A stretch of DNA of 64,000 bases from Mycteria americana (lineage: Eukaryota > Chordata > Aves > Ciconiiformes > Ciconiidae), in NCBI RefSeq assembly GCF_035582795.1, contig NC_134367.1, positions 52,545,562 to 52,609,561 on the forward strand, given 5' to 3'. The notes under the pieces were generated by a model that did no database searches, was not told the origin of the DNA, and saw nothing but the letters and a program-made list of their open reading frames with translations. Below, one piece after another: positions 1 to 10,500 of the stretch. The translations under genes were made by a program, and so were the position numbers. Position 1 is the stretch's first letter, and each line of letters begins with the position of its first letter.

Positions 1-752
1 TCAAGTCAGCACATTTTGTTATCACTGTTTGTGTAAAACACTGTCAAGGCAGTGACGATATGCAGAGTTCAGGACAGAAGTCTCTGTTCTATGGTGTTCT
101 GTAGCACATGATCTTCATTGGATTCTCAGCCAGGAGTTAATACACTGCCAAGACAAAAAATGACATAAATTAAGACCAGAAAAGCCTGGGTTTTTTTCTT
201 TCACTAAAGTATCTTTATTAAATTGTATTCCATTAGGGCAGAGAATACTAAATATTTGCAAAAATTTATAAGGATTTTCAAACTCCTAAGTCTACCTTAC
301 ACCTGTTTTTTCCCATAAAGAAAATAAAAGGTGACCATCTAAGAGTACCCACAAAACAGGTGATCAAATATATTGCAGCTAGATGGGTTTTTTTCACCTC
401 ATCTGGATTACTTGATTATGTGCACCAGCAAGCTTACTCAGTAGCTTAAAAACTTACCAGTAAGTCAGTGGGGTTAATGCAGCACATTGTTATAACAGCC
501 AGAGCTTTTCTAGAGTCTTGAGTGCATTTTGTAGGAATAAGCATCCCAAATCCTGTCAAACATAAGGTTTTGCCTCTTGGCATTTGCACGAGGCAGAAGC
601 AATACCAGCTTCTACCTAGAACCCTGATACATAATGAAAATCTGGATTAAGATAGTGCAAGAAAAGTTATAAAAATCTCTTAAAACTTTCCAGTTAAGTC
701 TGTTTCTTCAGATGTGGCACTCTGATAACACCTTTGTTTATTGCATTTGTAG
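1..752 (+). other. CDC40: CDC40 intron (3' part)
   Basis: This is intronic sequence upstream of the first CDC40 exon in the window. It is AT-rich, has no long open frame, and ends in a pyrimidine-rich stretch with acceptor TTTGTAG at 746-752. I see no recognisable repeat or RNA gene in it. The exon upstream lies outside the window. Confidence 0.8.
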
Positions 753-897
753 GGAAGTGGTTGGCTTGCCAGTCGATGGATAACCAAATTCTGATTTTTG
801 GAGCTCAGAACAGATTCAGATTAAACAAAAAGAAAATTTTCAAAGGTCATATGGTAGCAGGCTACGCTTGTCAAGTGGATTTTTCACCTGACATGAG
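753..897 (+). CDS. CDC40: CDC40 (PRP17) penultimate coding exon, WD40 repeat region
   Basis: CDC40/PRP17 is a WD40-propeller protein of the spliceosome needed for the second catalytic step of pre-mRNA splicing in the nucleus. The exon translates in one frame to [18 protein letters not shown], then a basic [12 protein letters not shown] segment and ends at VDFSPDM. I recognise this as the C-terminal propeller of vertebrate CDC40. The acceptor AG is at 751-752 and the donor is ATGAG|GTAAGT after 897. The first two bases complete a glycine codon begun in the previous exon, and the last two bases (AG) start a serine codon finished in the next exon. The frame is open throughout with no damage. Only about the last 107 residues of a protein that is about 579 residues in human lie in this window. 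The assignment rests on recognising the protein, not on a database search. Confidence 0.96.
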
Positions 898-1810
898 GTA
901 AGTTTTTTGTGAGAATGAGCTTCATCTTAAAACTTGCTGGCACAGACACTAAATTTCTTTTTGAATCCTCTGCAACATTCATTGATGTACAGCCATCCTA
1001 TTAACTCGGCATCAGACAGAGTTCTCTAGCCAAGCAGCAGAACGGAAAGTTTGCTCTTGTCATTCGATAGGACTAAGTTATACTTAGTGGTTGCTCTGAG
1101 CAAGATTTAGAAAACAGTCTGTGTAGTCCAGATTCCCCATTCTGCAAAGATGATTTACACTGCTGTTAAGCCATCCAGAGACTCCCCCTGTTTTCCCTAG
1201 CCCTGGTGCAGCACAGGAGGCTTCCACTTCTGACTTGCATGTGTGGTCTGCAGCACAGGGTCTATTCCCACAATATGCACTTGTCCACAATATGTGGGAT
1301 TAGAATACGTGGGATTGCCCAGTTTTCCCACTTTGCAGGTCAGGTGTGGGTATCCTCATTTATTGCTCAGAGAACCATCTTTTTCATCCTATTTGCTTAG
1401 TAATATGCCCATACATTTACCACTGCATGTATGTAAGATCCATTACTATAAAAACTGGAGAATAACCTCAGCAAAACTGAAGGAAAAAGTGGAGAGAAGT
1501 GTCTATAAATTTTAGAGGAACTTCTGGCACTTTCTCTTTTGCTGATGTATTCTCTTTAGTTCCAGTAACACAGTGTATGGTATAATCGCATTGCTTAGCA
1601 CATTTACCTCGCAGTTGATGAATCACCTTCTGCAGGGCTTGTGCGCTTTAGAGCACAGCATGAATGCTAATTCTTTGGTAGGTATATTTGCAGACTGTCA
1701 GCCAGGAAGCTCGCTGGGTGAAGCTCTTTTCCATTGCTCAATGTAAAAGTATTATAATACAAGCAGTCTTCACACATGATACAGCTTTTATTTTAATCCT
1801 GTTAATATAG
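898..1810 (+). other. CDC40: Last CDC40 intron
   Basis: This is a 913-bp intron with a consensus GTAAGT donor and a TTAATATAG acceptor at 1802-1810. The intron interrupts a serine codon (AG|C, phase 2). A short inverted motif lies near 1267-1289 (CCCACAATAT followed by ATATGTGGG). No repeat family or coding potential is evident, and the small open frames inside it look like chance. Confidence 0.85.
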
Positions 1811-1988
1811 CTATGTGATATCTGGAGATGCAGATGGAAAACTTAACATCTGGGACTGGAAGACAACAAAACTCTACAGCAGATTAAAAGCACATGATAA
1901 AGTCTGTATCGGTGCAGTGTGGCATCCACACGAAACATCTAAAGTCATTACATGCGGCTGGGATGGTCTTATTAAACTATGGGACTGA
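1811..1988 (+). CDS. CDC40: CDC40 (PRP17) terminal coding exon with stop
   Basis: This is the final coding exon of the splicing factor CDC40. Its first base completes the split serine codon. The reading frame then runs [20 protein letters not shown], continues through a [15 protein letters not shown] segment and ends [10 protein letters not shown] before TGA at 1986-1988. Two typical WD40 blade ends are visible (LNIWDW and IKLWD), as expected for the last blades of the propeller, and the protein ends immediately after the final WD, as it does in the vertebrate family. The exon is intact and in frame with 753-897. A 3' UTR follows on the same exon. The neighbour to the right, METTL24, is transcribed toward it from the opposite strand. 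Confidence 0.97.
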
Positions 1989-2493
1989 AGAGGATGCTAC
2001 GAAGATCTAAAGGTGTAAGTCCTGCATACGTCTGAGATTAGAGTGAATTCTGCTGTAAGGATGGGTAGACCTTTGTAATACTGCAGTTCTCAGCTAGCTG
2101 TATATATGCACTAACAAATGGGAAATCTTCAGAAGAGGCAACTGAAAGGATATAGTTCTAAATATGACCTCTGAGTATGAGAAGCTGAGGTCATCTGAAG
2201 CATGTAGAATCAAGTGTTAGTTTGTCATGTCCCTGTTTGTGCAAAACACTCTTGTAAAATAAAATAATTTTAAGGAAAAACTATTTTTGTGGTTCTGGCT
2301 GTCGGAGATGTGGGGAGTTAAAGGAGAAAACCAGCAATTTCTTCCTAAGAAGAAATCTTTGCTATCTACTGCAATAGAGCTGGAAAAGATGCGTTTGTTT
2401 ACCTGGTTTGGGGTGGTATTTTGTTTTCCCCAGAATACTTCTAGCTTTATAGAACACAAAGCCATTTGCTAAGATCTGTTAATTCACAGCAGA

Positions 2494-2499
2494 AATAAA
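2494..2499 (+). terminator. Proximal AATAAA polyadenylation hexamer of CDC40
   Basis: AATAAA lies about 505 bp after the CDC40 stop codon. The downstream sequence (2545-2585) is moderately T-rich. It is a plausible proximal poly(A) signal, but its use is an inference. Confidence 0.4.
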
Positions 2500-2840
2500 G
2501 AACTAATCAGAAGCTAGCAGTCATCAGATAAACTATCACCTGAAGACTGTATTCATAAACTCTTGGTTTTTGTCTTTATTTAACAATAGCATCATGCTCA
2601 TCACTGAGTTTCATCTTTGCAAGTACTCCTCAATTTCAAGATTTTGCTTGTAATGGTTGTGTGTTAAGTGTTGTTTTTTCTCTTCCCATATGCTGTTAAG
2701 TTCCAATAAGCATGACATATTTAAAAAAAAAGTGAATGTCTCTTGTTCAATTTGGAATACGTTGTATTATAAGCCCCATAAAGTTTTTGACAATTTAATG
2801 TATATACGTCACATTTTTTCTCTTTAAAGAACTTATTTTT

Positions 2841-2846
2841 AATAAA
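2841..2846 (+). terminator. AATAAA polyadenylation hexamer of CDC40 (favoured)
   Basis: AATAAA sits in a T-rich stretch about 850 bp after the stop, with TCTTTTTAT immediately downstream and a T-rich region near 2868-2886. Hexamer plus downstream U-rich element makes this the best-looking cleavage signal of the three. Confidence 0.5.
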
Positions 2847-3062
2847 TCTTTTTATAAAAACTGCTTATTTTCATTCAATTTTTCTGTCTAGCAGTGTCCA
2901 TGTAAAATATTTCTTACCATTTGGTATTTTAATTTGCAGTTGTACCAGCGTTCAGGTAAACTTATTCTCTTGCACTGTTCATACAAAACTAATGCAAGCT
3001 GGAGGCAAGAGGAAAAAATCCTTTCAGCTCCCTATCCACTCTCTTTTTGAGCACATAATGGA

Positions 3063-3068
3063 AATAAA
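3063..3068 (+). terminator. Distal AATAAA polyadenylation hexamer of CDC40
   Basis: A third AATAAA lies about 1,075 bp after the stop, within GGAAATAAAAATG. It is possibly an alternative distal signal. It is close enough to 2841 that both could be used. Confidence 0.35.
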
Positions 3069-3090
3069 AATGTATAATGAATTTATCCCA

Positions 3091-6000
3091 TTGATCAGTC
3101 TTTAATTACAGTTTTGAATTACACTATATTGTTTACTATAAGTCCAATCACTGCTCATTAATTATAAACAATAGCAAAGGAGTAATTGCCTTAATTGACA
3201 GCAGGAGAGAAGATAAGGCACTTCCGTAGATGAGATGCAAAGAATCTCAAATTGTGTAGACGGAAGGAAATGGGTTGGTTGTTTTGTGGGGTTTTTGTGG
3301 GTTTGGTTTTTTTGATTGATTAACAAGACAATTCTGTTCTTTCAAAGAGCTCTTGCTAAAGTTAGGCCCTGTGAGTGAACACGGAGCTTACGCATTTTTA
3401 CACCAACTCGCTAAAGCTGAGCTTGAGAGTCTTTCCATTGTCCATTCATGCCGTCGCATAACACTGAACCACGTTTACACGTTTCTGTTTACTTTCCCAT
3501 CTCGGTAGCCTTGTGAACCTGAAGAACTCCACACGCTGTGTTCGCAAGCGGTGTGCTGGTGGTACCTGGTATTGCCTAGCCTCCCAGCTCTGCAAGTACT
3601 GAGGTAGGAAATGGTAGAGCCTGGAGTGAGAGGAAGGAGCTGGTCCGGTGTGTCCTGAGGACCGTCCCCTCTGCACGGAGAGGAGAGGCTGCTGCTGTTT
3701 TTCGGCGCTTCAGGGTGCGGGTGGGAGTGAGCTGCTGCCATGTCGCAGGGGGTGAATTTCCGATGTGGTTCTTTTCTCAGGGAAGACTCGACTCCAGAGC
3801 TGGGAGTTGAGCTCTGGTGTGCACTGTGCCCTGGGTGCTGCTTCGGGAGGAAGTGGGCTGAAATAATTTAGAGCAGTTTGCTTCCTTCAAATACATTTCC
3901 TAAATGGGTATGTGTCAGTGTGTCCTGACCATTAACAGCTTGTAAGTATGGGGAATTGGGGAGGAGAGGAGGAATAGAGCAGATACAAAAACTTCTCACA
4001 GGAATGTGTATTGGCTTCCATATCAGAAACATCCTTCCCAAATGTTTAAAAGCCTTTAAATAATAATACACAAAATGTTTGGTTCTGTAGTTGGCACTGT
4101 GTTTTTCCATGTGTCACCTACCAGGCAGAACTTTATCTATCTGTCTATACACACGAGTGTATATACTAAGTATAAAAATAAGTGTATAAACTTTTAGGAG
4201 TAATATACAGAGTGTTGCCTTTGGGGAACAAAAATAAGAAATGTTGACTCCATAAATTCTGCTGGAGGTAATGAACTGGGATTAAATATTTGCAACAAGC
4301 CCAGAATCAAAATTCCCCTAGAAACTTTCACATAAATCCTTTGTCCCTCACAGTTGGTCACCGTGTTAATCTTTTGTGGAATTTCTCACAGCTGCATTGA
4401 AGCCTGCAGGGGGAATTTTTATGAGGATAATTCCCTCTTGTCGGCTTGAGAGTTGCAAACTCCAAAGCTCACGTCGTCAGCTAGTTTGCTGTGCATGAGG
4501 AGAGACGGCGTGTGTCTGTGTGGTGCGAGTCTAGACTTGTCTTTCCAGCAGCCACCTGGGAAAAGATTTCTTGCTGGGCTAATTAACTCGACTCACGTCC
4601 TTCTCTTTCTTACCTTCCCAATTCCATGTTTCGCCAGAAATTGGTCTGTTACAAATGTTGGTCAGAACAAGTCTAGACTGAGACCCCTAGGCTGAACTTG
4701 GCGTGTGAGCAGACACAGCCAGGGGAAGGGCAGCGTTGGGAGAAAAGGGAAGAGCGTGTTTCGAGTTCCCCCAATTTATTCTCCTCTAGCATTAGGCGGA
4801 GAATGAAACAAAGCGATTCAAGCTGAAAGGAGCTTCTTGGGAGGGCTGGAGGCAAGCGTGTCGCGCTGCCGGGAAGGAATACGTGCAAGCTGGAGTGCTG
4901 GGTTGCTGTCACAGCATCATAATTTTGTTCCCCTTGATCATGCATCTGTAACTTTCAGAAATGATGTTCCAATATGTTTCCACTTTTATTAATACCAATT
5001 ACTTTACAGTGGGGGTTGTACAGATAAGTGAACTATCTCCATCATTCTTGGAGTTCTGCCTGGGAAACTTGATAGTTCCGTTGGCCTTGGGCCATCTTTT
5101 TCTTGGACTTTTTTCATATGTGAGAGGGGGAAATATCCCACATATCCTCATGCAACTTGCTGGTAAGAAGGCTGTCTTTCTTGAAGCAGATGGTCTTGGC
5201 ATCTGTCTTGCACAGAGTTTATAATTGTCCACAGTAAGATGGGGCTGCTCAGTCTTTGCCCTCATTACGCTGAACAAATATCTAAATTACCATACATCCA
5301 GAAATGTCCAAGATTGTCTTGTAAAAAGCCAATTTTCAGCAACAGGCAGATGTTCACTATACCATTTAACATTGTGGTCTTTAAAGGCTGATTTAAACAG
5401 TGAGCTTTGCAGATTTGACAGCCCAGTAACACAATGTACTTTCCTTCTTTCTACCAGCTGGTCATTACAAAATCCTGCTCCCGTTTGCTAGGCAGACTCT
5501 ATATGACAAGCAGCCTGCTTGAGGGGGAACACGCGGAGAGCGGAGGAGGGAGGGGAGTTTTGCTTGGAAGATTTTAAACAGTTGAACCTATACACCAGAA
5601 AAATGGGTTTCCGGGGAGGTTGTTCCTCTGGAGACTACTTAAGGACTTGCTACTGTAGGTTGACTTCACTAGCATACACTCAAAATGTAAGTCTCATATC
5701 TTGCAGTGAAATATGTCTTTTCTGTCAGGCTTGCTGATTAAAAAAACCCCAGATACACCACAGCTGTCTTGCAGCGCTCGGGGAAAACTGCTTGTGGCAG
5801 GGTTATGTTTACAGAAGCTCCTGGCAGAGTTTAAAGCTTTTAGAAACAAGCTGCAATGACTTTCAATGGGGCATGGACCTCTAAATTTGCCAGGTCCTCT
5901 GGAAGTTTGACCTCAGACCTGTTTATCGTCGTCTTGTACGATAGAACATTTAAAATGTGTTAAATGCTAAAGCACTGAGCCTTTCCGAGTCTCCTTTTAA

Positions 6001-6925
6001 CCTGCTGCGCTTCATGCCACTGGGAGGCTGCTCAAATGAAATGTTATTGCAGATGCATTGGGTTTGTTGTTCAGAATCTTAGGTTCTCATTAGGCCCTGG
6101 GTCTTTTTGGTTAGTCTGAAAGATGTCAAGACTAACTGAGCCTGCTTCTCCTCTGATTTGGGAAAAGAAGACAACAAAACAAATCCTCTAGGGAGTTGTT
6201 TCAGTACTAGGAACTTTATGGAGCTTCAAGACCACTGACAGTTACCTGGACATGGTTCTGGGAGCTGCAAATCCTTCCAGTTCTCCCAGCATAATTACCC
6301 CGCAGTTGGTGTCTTGCTCTAACTCACCAGCTAAACACCTCCATTGTGGAATAAGTGTTTTTTCGGTGGAGTTTAAACTCATGCAAAGCAACATTTTAAA
6401 AAAAAAAAGGGGGGGGGGGGGGGGGGCAAAAATGGCCTGTGCTAGAAGAGCTGTAACACTCCAACTTCATACCTTGGCTTGCACCAGGCTAATTTCTCCA
6501 CGCAGCTGTGGCTTTGCTCGCCCAGGCTAGTTGGTTTTATTTTGTGTCCGCATCCACGTACAACCTTGCTCCTTCAGCTCCTCCGTATGTACTCTATAAA
6601 ACATAATCCCTTCCAATATTCCTTGCTCAGGAGACGAACAGGGAAATCGGACTCCGCATGAAGTCAGTTGTCAGGCCAGACATCTACAGGAAAAATAAGT
6701 AAGCCCCATTCCCTGGAGTTTTCAAAACCATGTTGAGTTTGGTGAGAACAGCTTCTCCACAGCAAGCTCCTCTCTTTCTCCCCCTGGTGCTGACCCTTTG
6801 GGAGTACCTTGGGGCAGGGGGAGAGTTGGTTTTGTTTGCTTTTTGTCATAATTCCTCCACTATTAAAAAGGTGGAATAACATTGTGGAACAATATTTCTT
6901 CAGATGCTGAATTCTCCTATGTCTT
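3091..6925. other. Intergenic DNA right of CDC40
   Basis: No gene is supported here. All open frames are under 95 codons, occur in several frames, and show no recognisable protein. A compact stretch at 3115-3220 is rich in homeodomain-like and SOX-like motifs (TTAATTATAAACAATAGC). An A-tract joined to an 18-base G-tract lies at 6398-6426. No interspersed repeat is recognisable in the rest. Confidence 0.6.
6398..6426 (+). repeat. A11-G18 homopolymer junction
   Basis: Eleven A (6398-6408) are followed directly by eighteen G (6409-6426). The G-tract is long enough to form G-quadruplex structures. Tracts like this are prone to length variation and sequencing error, so the exact length is uncertain. 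Confidence 0.9.
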
Positions 6926-7492
6926 CACAGAATCACAGAATCGTATAGGTTGGAAAAGACCTTTAAGATCATCGAGTCCAACCGTAAACCTAACACTGCC
7001 AAGACCACCACTAAACCATGTCCATAAGCACCTCATCCAAACGTCCTTTAAATACCTCCAGGGATGGCGACTCAACCACTTCCCTGGGCAGCCTGCTCCA
7101 ATGCTGGACAACCCTTTCAGGGAAGAAAAATTTCCTAATATCCAGTCTAAACCTCCCCTGGTGCAACTTGAGGCCTTTTCCTCTCATCCTATCACTTGTT
7201 ACCTGGGAGAAGAGACCGACCCCCACCTCTCTACAACCTCCTTTCAGGTAGCTGTAGAGAGCGATAAGGTCTCCCCTCAGCCTCCTTTTCTCCAGGCTAA
7301 ACAACCCCAGTTCCCTCAGCCGCTCCTCATAAGACTTCTGCTCCAGACCCTTCACCAGCTTCGTTGCCCTTCTCTGGACACGCTCCAGCACCTCAGTGTC
7401 TCTCTTGTAGTGAGGGGCCCAAAACTGAACACAGTATTCGAGGTGCGGCCTCACCAGTGCCGAGTACAGGGGCACGATCACTTCCCTGAGCA
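6926..7492 (-). mobile_element. CR1 LINE, 5'-truncated 3' end
   Basis: Chicken-repeat-1 type non-LTR retrotransposon on the - strand. Its 3' terminus is at the left and shows the hallmark 8-bp tail as two copies (CACAGAATCACAGAAT on +, ATTCTGTG twice on -). Next comes the typical 3' region that reads on + as ggttggaaaagacctttaag and gatcatcgagtccaacc. The remainder encodes the C-terminal end of ORF2 without interruption (7011-7481). The element is cut off at about 7492, the usual 5' truncation of CR1. The uninterrupted frame and perfect tail repeats suggest a relatively recent insertion. The element cannot move on its own because the endonuclease and reverse transcriptase regions are missing. 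Confidence 0.95.
7011..7481 (-). pseudogene. CR1 ORF2 C-terminal fragment
   Basis: An open frame of 156 codons on the - strand encodes the C-terminal tail of the CR1 ORF2 polyprotein, downstream of the reverse transcriptase domain. Recognisable pieces are [57 protein letters not shown] and the closing [13 protein letters not shown], before the stop at 7011. The methionine at 7481 lies inside the original protein and is not a genuine start. No catalytic residues are present. This is a truncated relic, not a host gene, although automatic gene finders often call it one. Confidence 0.93.
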
Positions 7493-7506
7493 GTTCTTCC
7501 CTGAGT

Positions 7507-7537
7507 AAAACTGCTCCAGCAGTCTTGGAGCAGTTTT
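7507..7537. repeat. Perfect 11-bp inverted repeat beside the CR1 5' end
   Basis: AAAACTGCTCC at 7507-7517 is the exact reverse complement of GGAGCAGTTTT at 7527-7537, with a 9-base loop. A further copy of GAGCAGTT lies just before it at 7488-7495, spanning the CR1 truncation point. The structure could form a hairpin. Whether it formed with the CR1 insertion is not known. Confidence 0.85.
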
Positions 7538-10500
7538 CCTTCCCTTCACAAAGAAGAAGAAGTAAGAAGGTGTTTGAGGGCCTCTCCTGCCTGGCAAGTC
7601 AGTTTGGGAGGTCAGTGTGGGGTTTGACGGATTCTCAGCCGCTGCGTCGTGGCTGCTCCTGGCTGGTGTCAGCGGAGAGACGCGGGTACTGCTGGGACAC
7701 GGCGGTGACTGCTGCTGCCTTAGAGGTCCGACACCGGTCAGGCGGCTGTCCCCACCTCCCTGCGAGGGTGGTGGCTCCCAGGGGGTGGCTCCACTCCAGA
7801 TATCTGAAGGTGGATGCACAGGCGTGATTCACGTTGTTAGGTTTTGATTCAGAAATGGAATTTCAAATATAGGGGGGAAAATACCAGCTGAGGCGCAGGA
7901 GCATTTTTAATTACTTACAGAAGTTTTGTAGTGTGTACGCCACTGAACTTTCTTTCGGGAAATTGCTGAAAAATAAGCACGTGTGGTGGTAATCCACCAA
8001 AAAGAGCTGGGACGTCGCATGGGTATTCACGTCGGAGTCGTCATTTCTAGGCAGCGCAAAGCAGGCTCCTGTTTTCTCCTTGTGTAAGGTCCTGCCCGTG
8101 GGGATAAGGGACGTAGCACAGGCCGTGTCTGCAAGGGTCTCTTTCTGAACCAGCTGAAGCACTTTACATCAGGCAGGTCAAACTACACCATGAACAGGGA
8201 CTGCTATTTAAGGGAAGAGACCCATTCATTATCACCAGCGGTTCCCCTCAAGTGCCAGGCTTGCTCTGCGGATGCTGCCCCTGAAAGCCCGTGGAGGGAG
8301 ACAAGTATAAATACGTCTCTGAATGTAGGTCAGCTCTGAACTTCCACCGGCACTAAACCAGGTCTCTCCTGACTGCAATTAAATGTCACATTGTGTTAAC
8401 AAGCAGGAAGAAATCAAGAGTGATTTCCTACTGAATAACCCTGAGGATCCCTTCAAGGGCAAGGGAGTGGCTAATGAAGCTCATGAAATCAAAGTTTTTA
8501 AATGAACCAGATGGTCTCAGCTGTTGAATAATTCACCAAAGAGAACGAGTGCTATTTCTTCAGGTGTGCTACTGGGTGATACGGCTTCTTGGCATCTGCC
8601 AAGAAAGGCCAGACATATGTTCCCTTATGTTTTCTTTGATCTTTCACAGTTGAGCGGTGCTCGTGGAGAGCAACCCTTCACAAGTCACTGATGGGATCAA
8701 AGCCCGGGGCCAGAAGTGCATGTGATAAACATCAGGCTTCGGAGTGGGGCAGGAGGTCAGACCTTTCTTTGCTCAAGTTTTGGAACCTCCAAGGAAGCCA
8801 CTGTGGCATTCAGAAAGGGACTGGTTCCCCTGGAGAAGACTGTTAGTGTCCTAACACGTCCCCCTCTGTGCTGCCATGGGCTCTCTATGGAAAGCCCGCG
8901 TTGCAGTATTAACTGTGACAGTTTGGGGGATTCAAATCTGCCGCTGCTCTTCATCTTTACCAGGTCACAGGCAGGACCTGTAAATCCCGAGTCACAAATG
9001 TGAGTGATTTATAAATCACTGTGGGCCTCTCTGAAAGGGAAATGCCCTTGCCCCATGCAAGGATCTGTGCAAATAAAACTGCCACTACACACAGGACATC
9101 TCTGCAAAGATCCATTTTAGACCCAGCTGAAACATCTCCTGGTGGAGGTGTCAAACTAATGCCCTAACGACTCCACTTCGGGAACGAGACCTGGTCATTA
9201 CGTCCTTGTTAGCTGGGGTTGGCACTGCTGTGGCCACCACGAATGACCTGAGGTGTGGGCAGTAAGGAGGCTCCTGGGCTGGGTTTCACCCGGTGTCAGG
9301 CTGGAGGCAATGGGCTGGCTGCTCTGGAGAGCTGATGCAGACGCCTGCAGGGCGTGGGGGGAGATGCCCAATGCACCTGGGGACTGCGGGCCAGAAGCCT
9401 CGGGGGAGAGAGGAGCTGGGCAATGCCCATAATGGTGACACTGAGCAGATCCAGGGTGGCAGAAGGTGCCAGGAGCACTTGGTAGACGGCGTAGCACAGA
9501 TATACCGCTTAGGAAAGGGGACAGGCCACTCTTTTGCTATGAACTCCCGTGCAAGCGCATTGCTGAGCACGTTGCTGGAAGGTCAGTCCAGAGACGCGCG
9601 TTTGCCAGCTGCCTCCCGGTGACGTGGGATGATTTGGCCCCTGTGCTCCTGCCCTGCCCTGACCTGGTCTGGGCACCTTCCTGTGCTGCTCCTGGCAGTA
9701 GGAGTTTGACGGATGAGTCTCACTTTCTTCTTCGGGTGCTGTCAAGGGCAGGGCCCTGCAGCGGGTCTCTGGTGAGGCATCTCAGACCAACCGGAAGGAA
9801 AAAAAGGCTTTACTGCATTGTCTGCAGGAGATGCTGGACGCTGCTCAGCCTGCATCTCCTCTCAGGAGTATTTTAGCACTGCCAGGAGAGGCCAGCAGCC
9901 CTTTCTTCCTGCCTGGGCATGGCCACGCAGTTACCAGTGTCCCAGCTGTGGCTATAAATGGGAGAACACCCTGCCCACGCTGGTTTTAATGGTGCACTTG
10001 AAGAAGGGAGCAGCTATCGCAGCTTCTGTGCAGGTCTGATCTGGGAAGAGATGTGGAGTACAACGCTGGCACGCGGCTACTGCAGGGCTCGCTGCAGGGA
10101 GATCATCTCAACAAGCTCCTCACCTGCTTCATGGCCTCTCCAACAGCTCCTCCAGAGCTGCTCCTGGCAGTGCAATGCTCCCTGCAAGGAGCCATCCTAC
10201 AAGAGCAAGGCAGGCTCAAACACGGGTGCCAAACATGGGCGATGTCCCCAGAGTAGCTGGTGTGCTTGAGAGCCAGGCGTGGTTGAGAGTAGCCGTAATC
10301 TGGGTAGGGGGGATGGCTGGTGGGTCTTCAGCTCTGGCTGAAGCACCGAGAGCCTGCGGATGCCAGCAGTCCTGGATCCCTGCCTTTCTCTCTCAGCACT
10401 GTCCCGAACGGGCTGGAGATACCGCCTGGGCAGGCTGTACGGCTGGGACCCTGCGGCAGGTCGGGGCCGATCGTGCCTGGGTACGGCAGCGGGTGGACAC

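Larger units (their letters stand above)
1989..3090 (+). other. CDC40: CDC40 3' UTR (probable extent)
   Basis: AT-rich sequence following the CDC40 stop, with no splice-like or coding pattern of its own. At least three canonical AATAAA hexamers occur within it (2494, 2841 and 3063), so the transcript probably ends at one or more of these. The true end cannot be fixed without transcript data. The small open frames around 2217-2472 are on both strands and look accidental. Confidence 0.6.

Noticed and set aside
6882..7508. 208-codon + strand open frame
   Set aside because: It is the antisense of the CR1 element at 6926-7492. The real former coding strand is -, where the CR1 ORF2 tail is recognisable.
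9818..10039. Zinc-ribbon-like CPSCGYKWEN motif
   Set aside because: Only one cysteine pair is present, there is no second pair at the expected spacing, and no flanking exon structure. Most likely coincidence.
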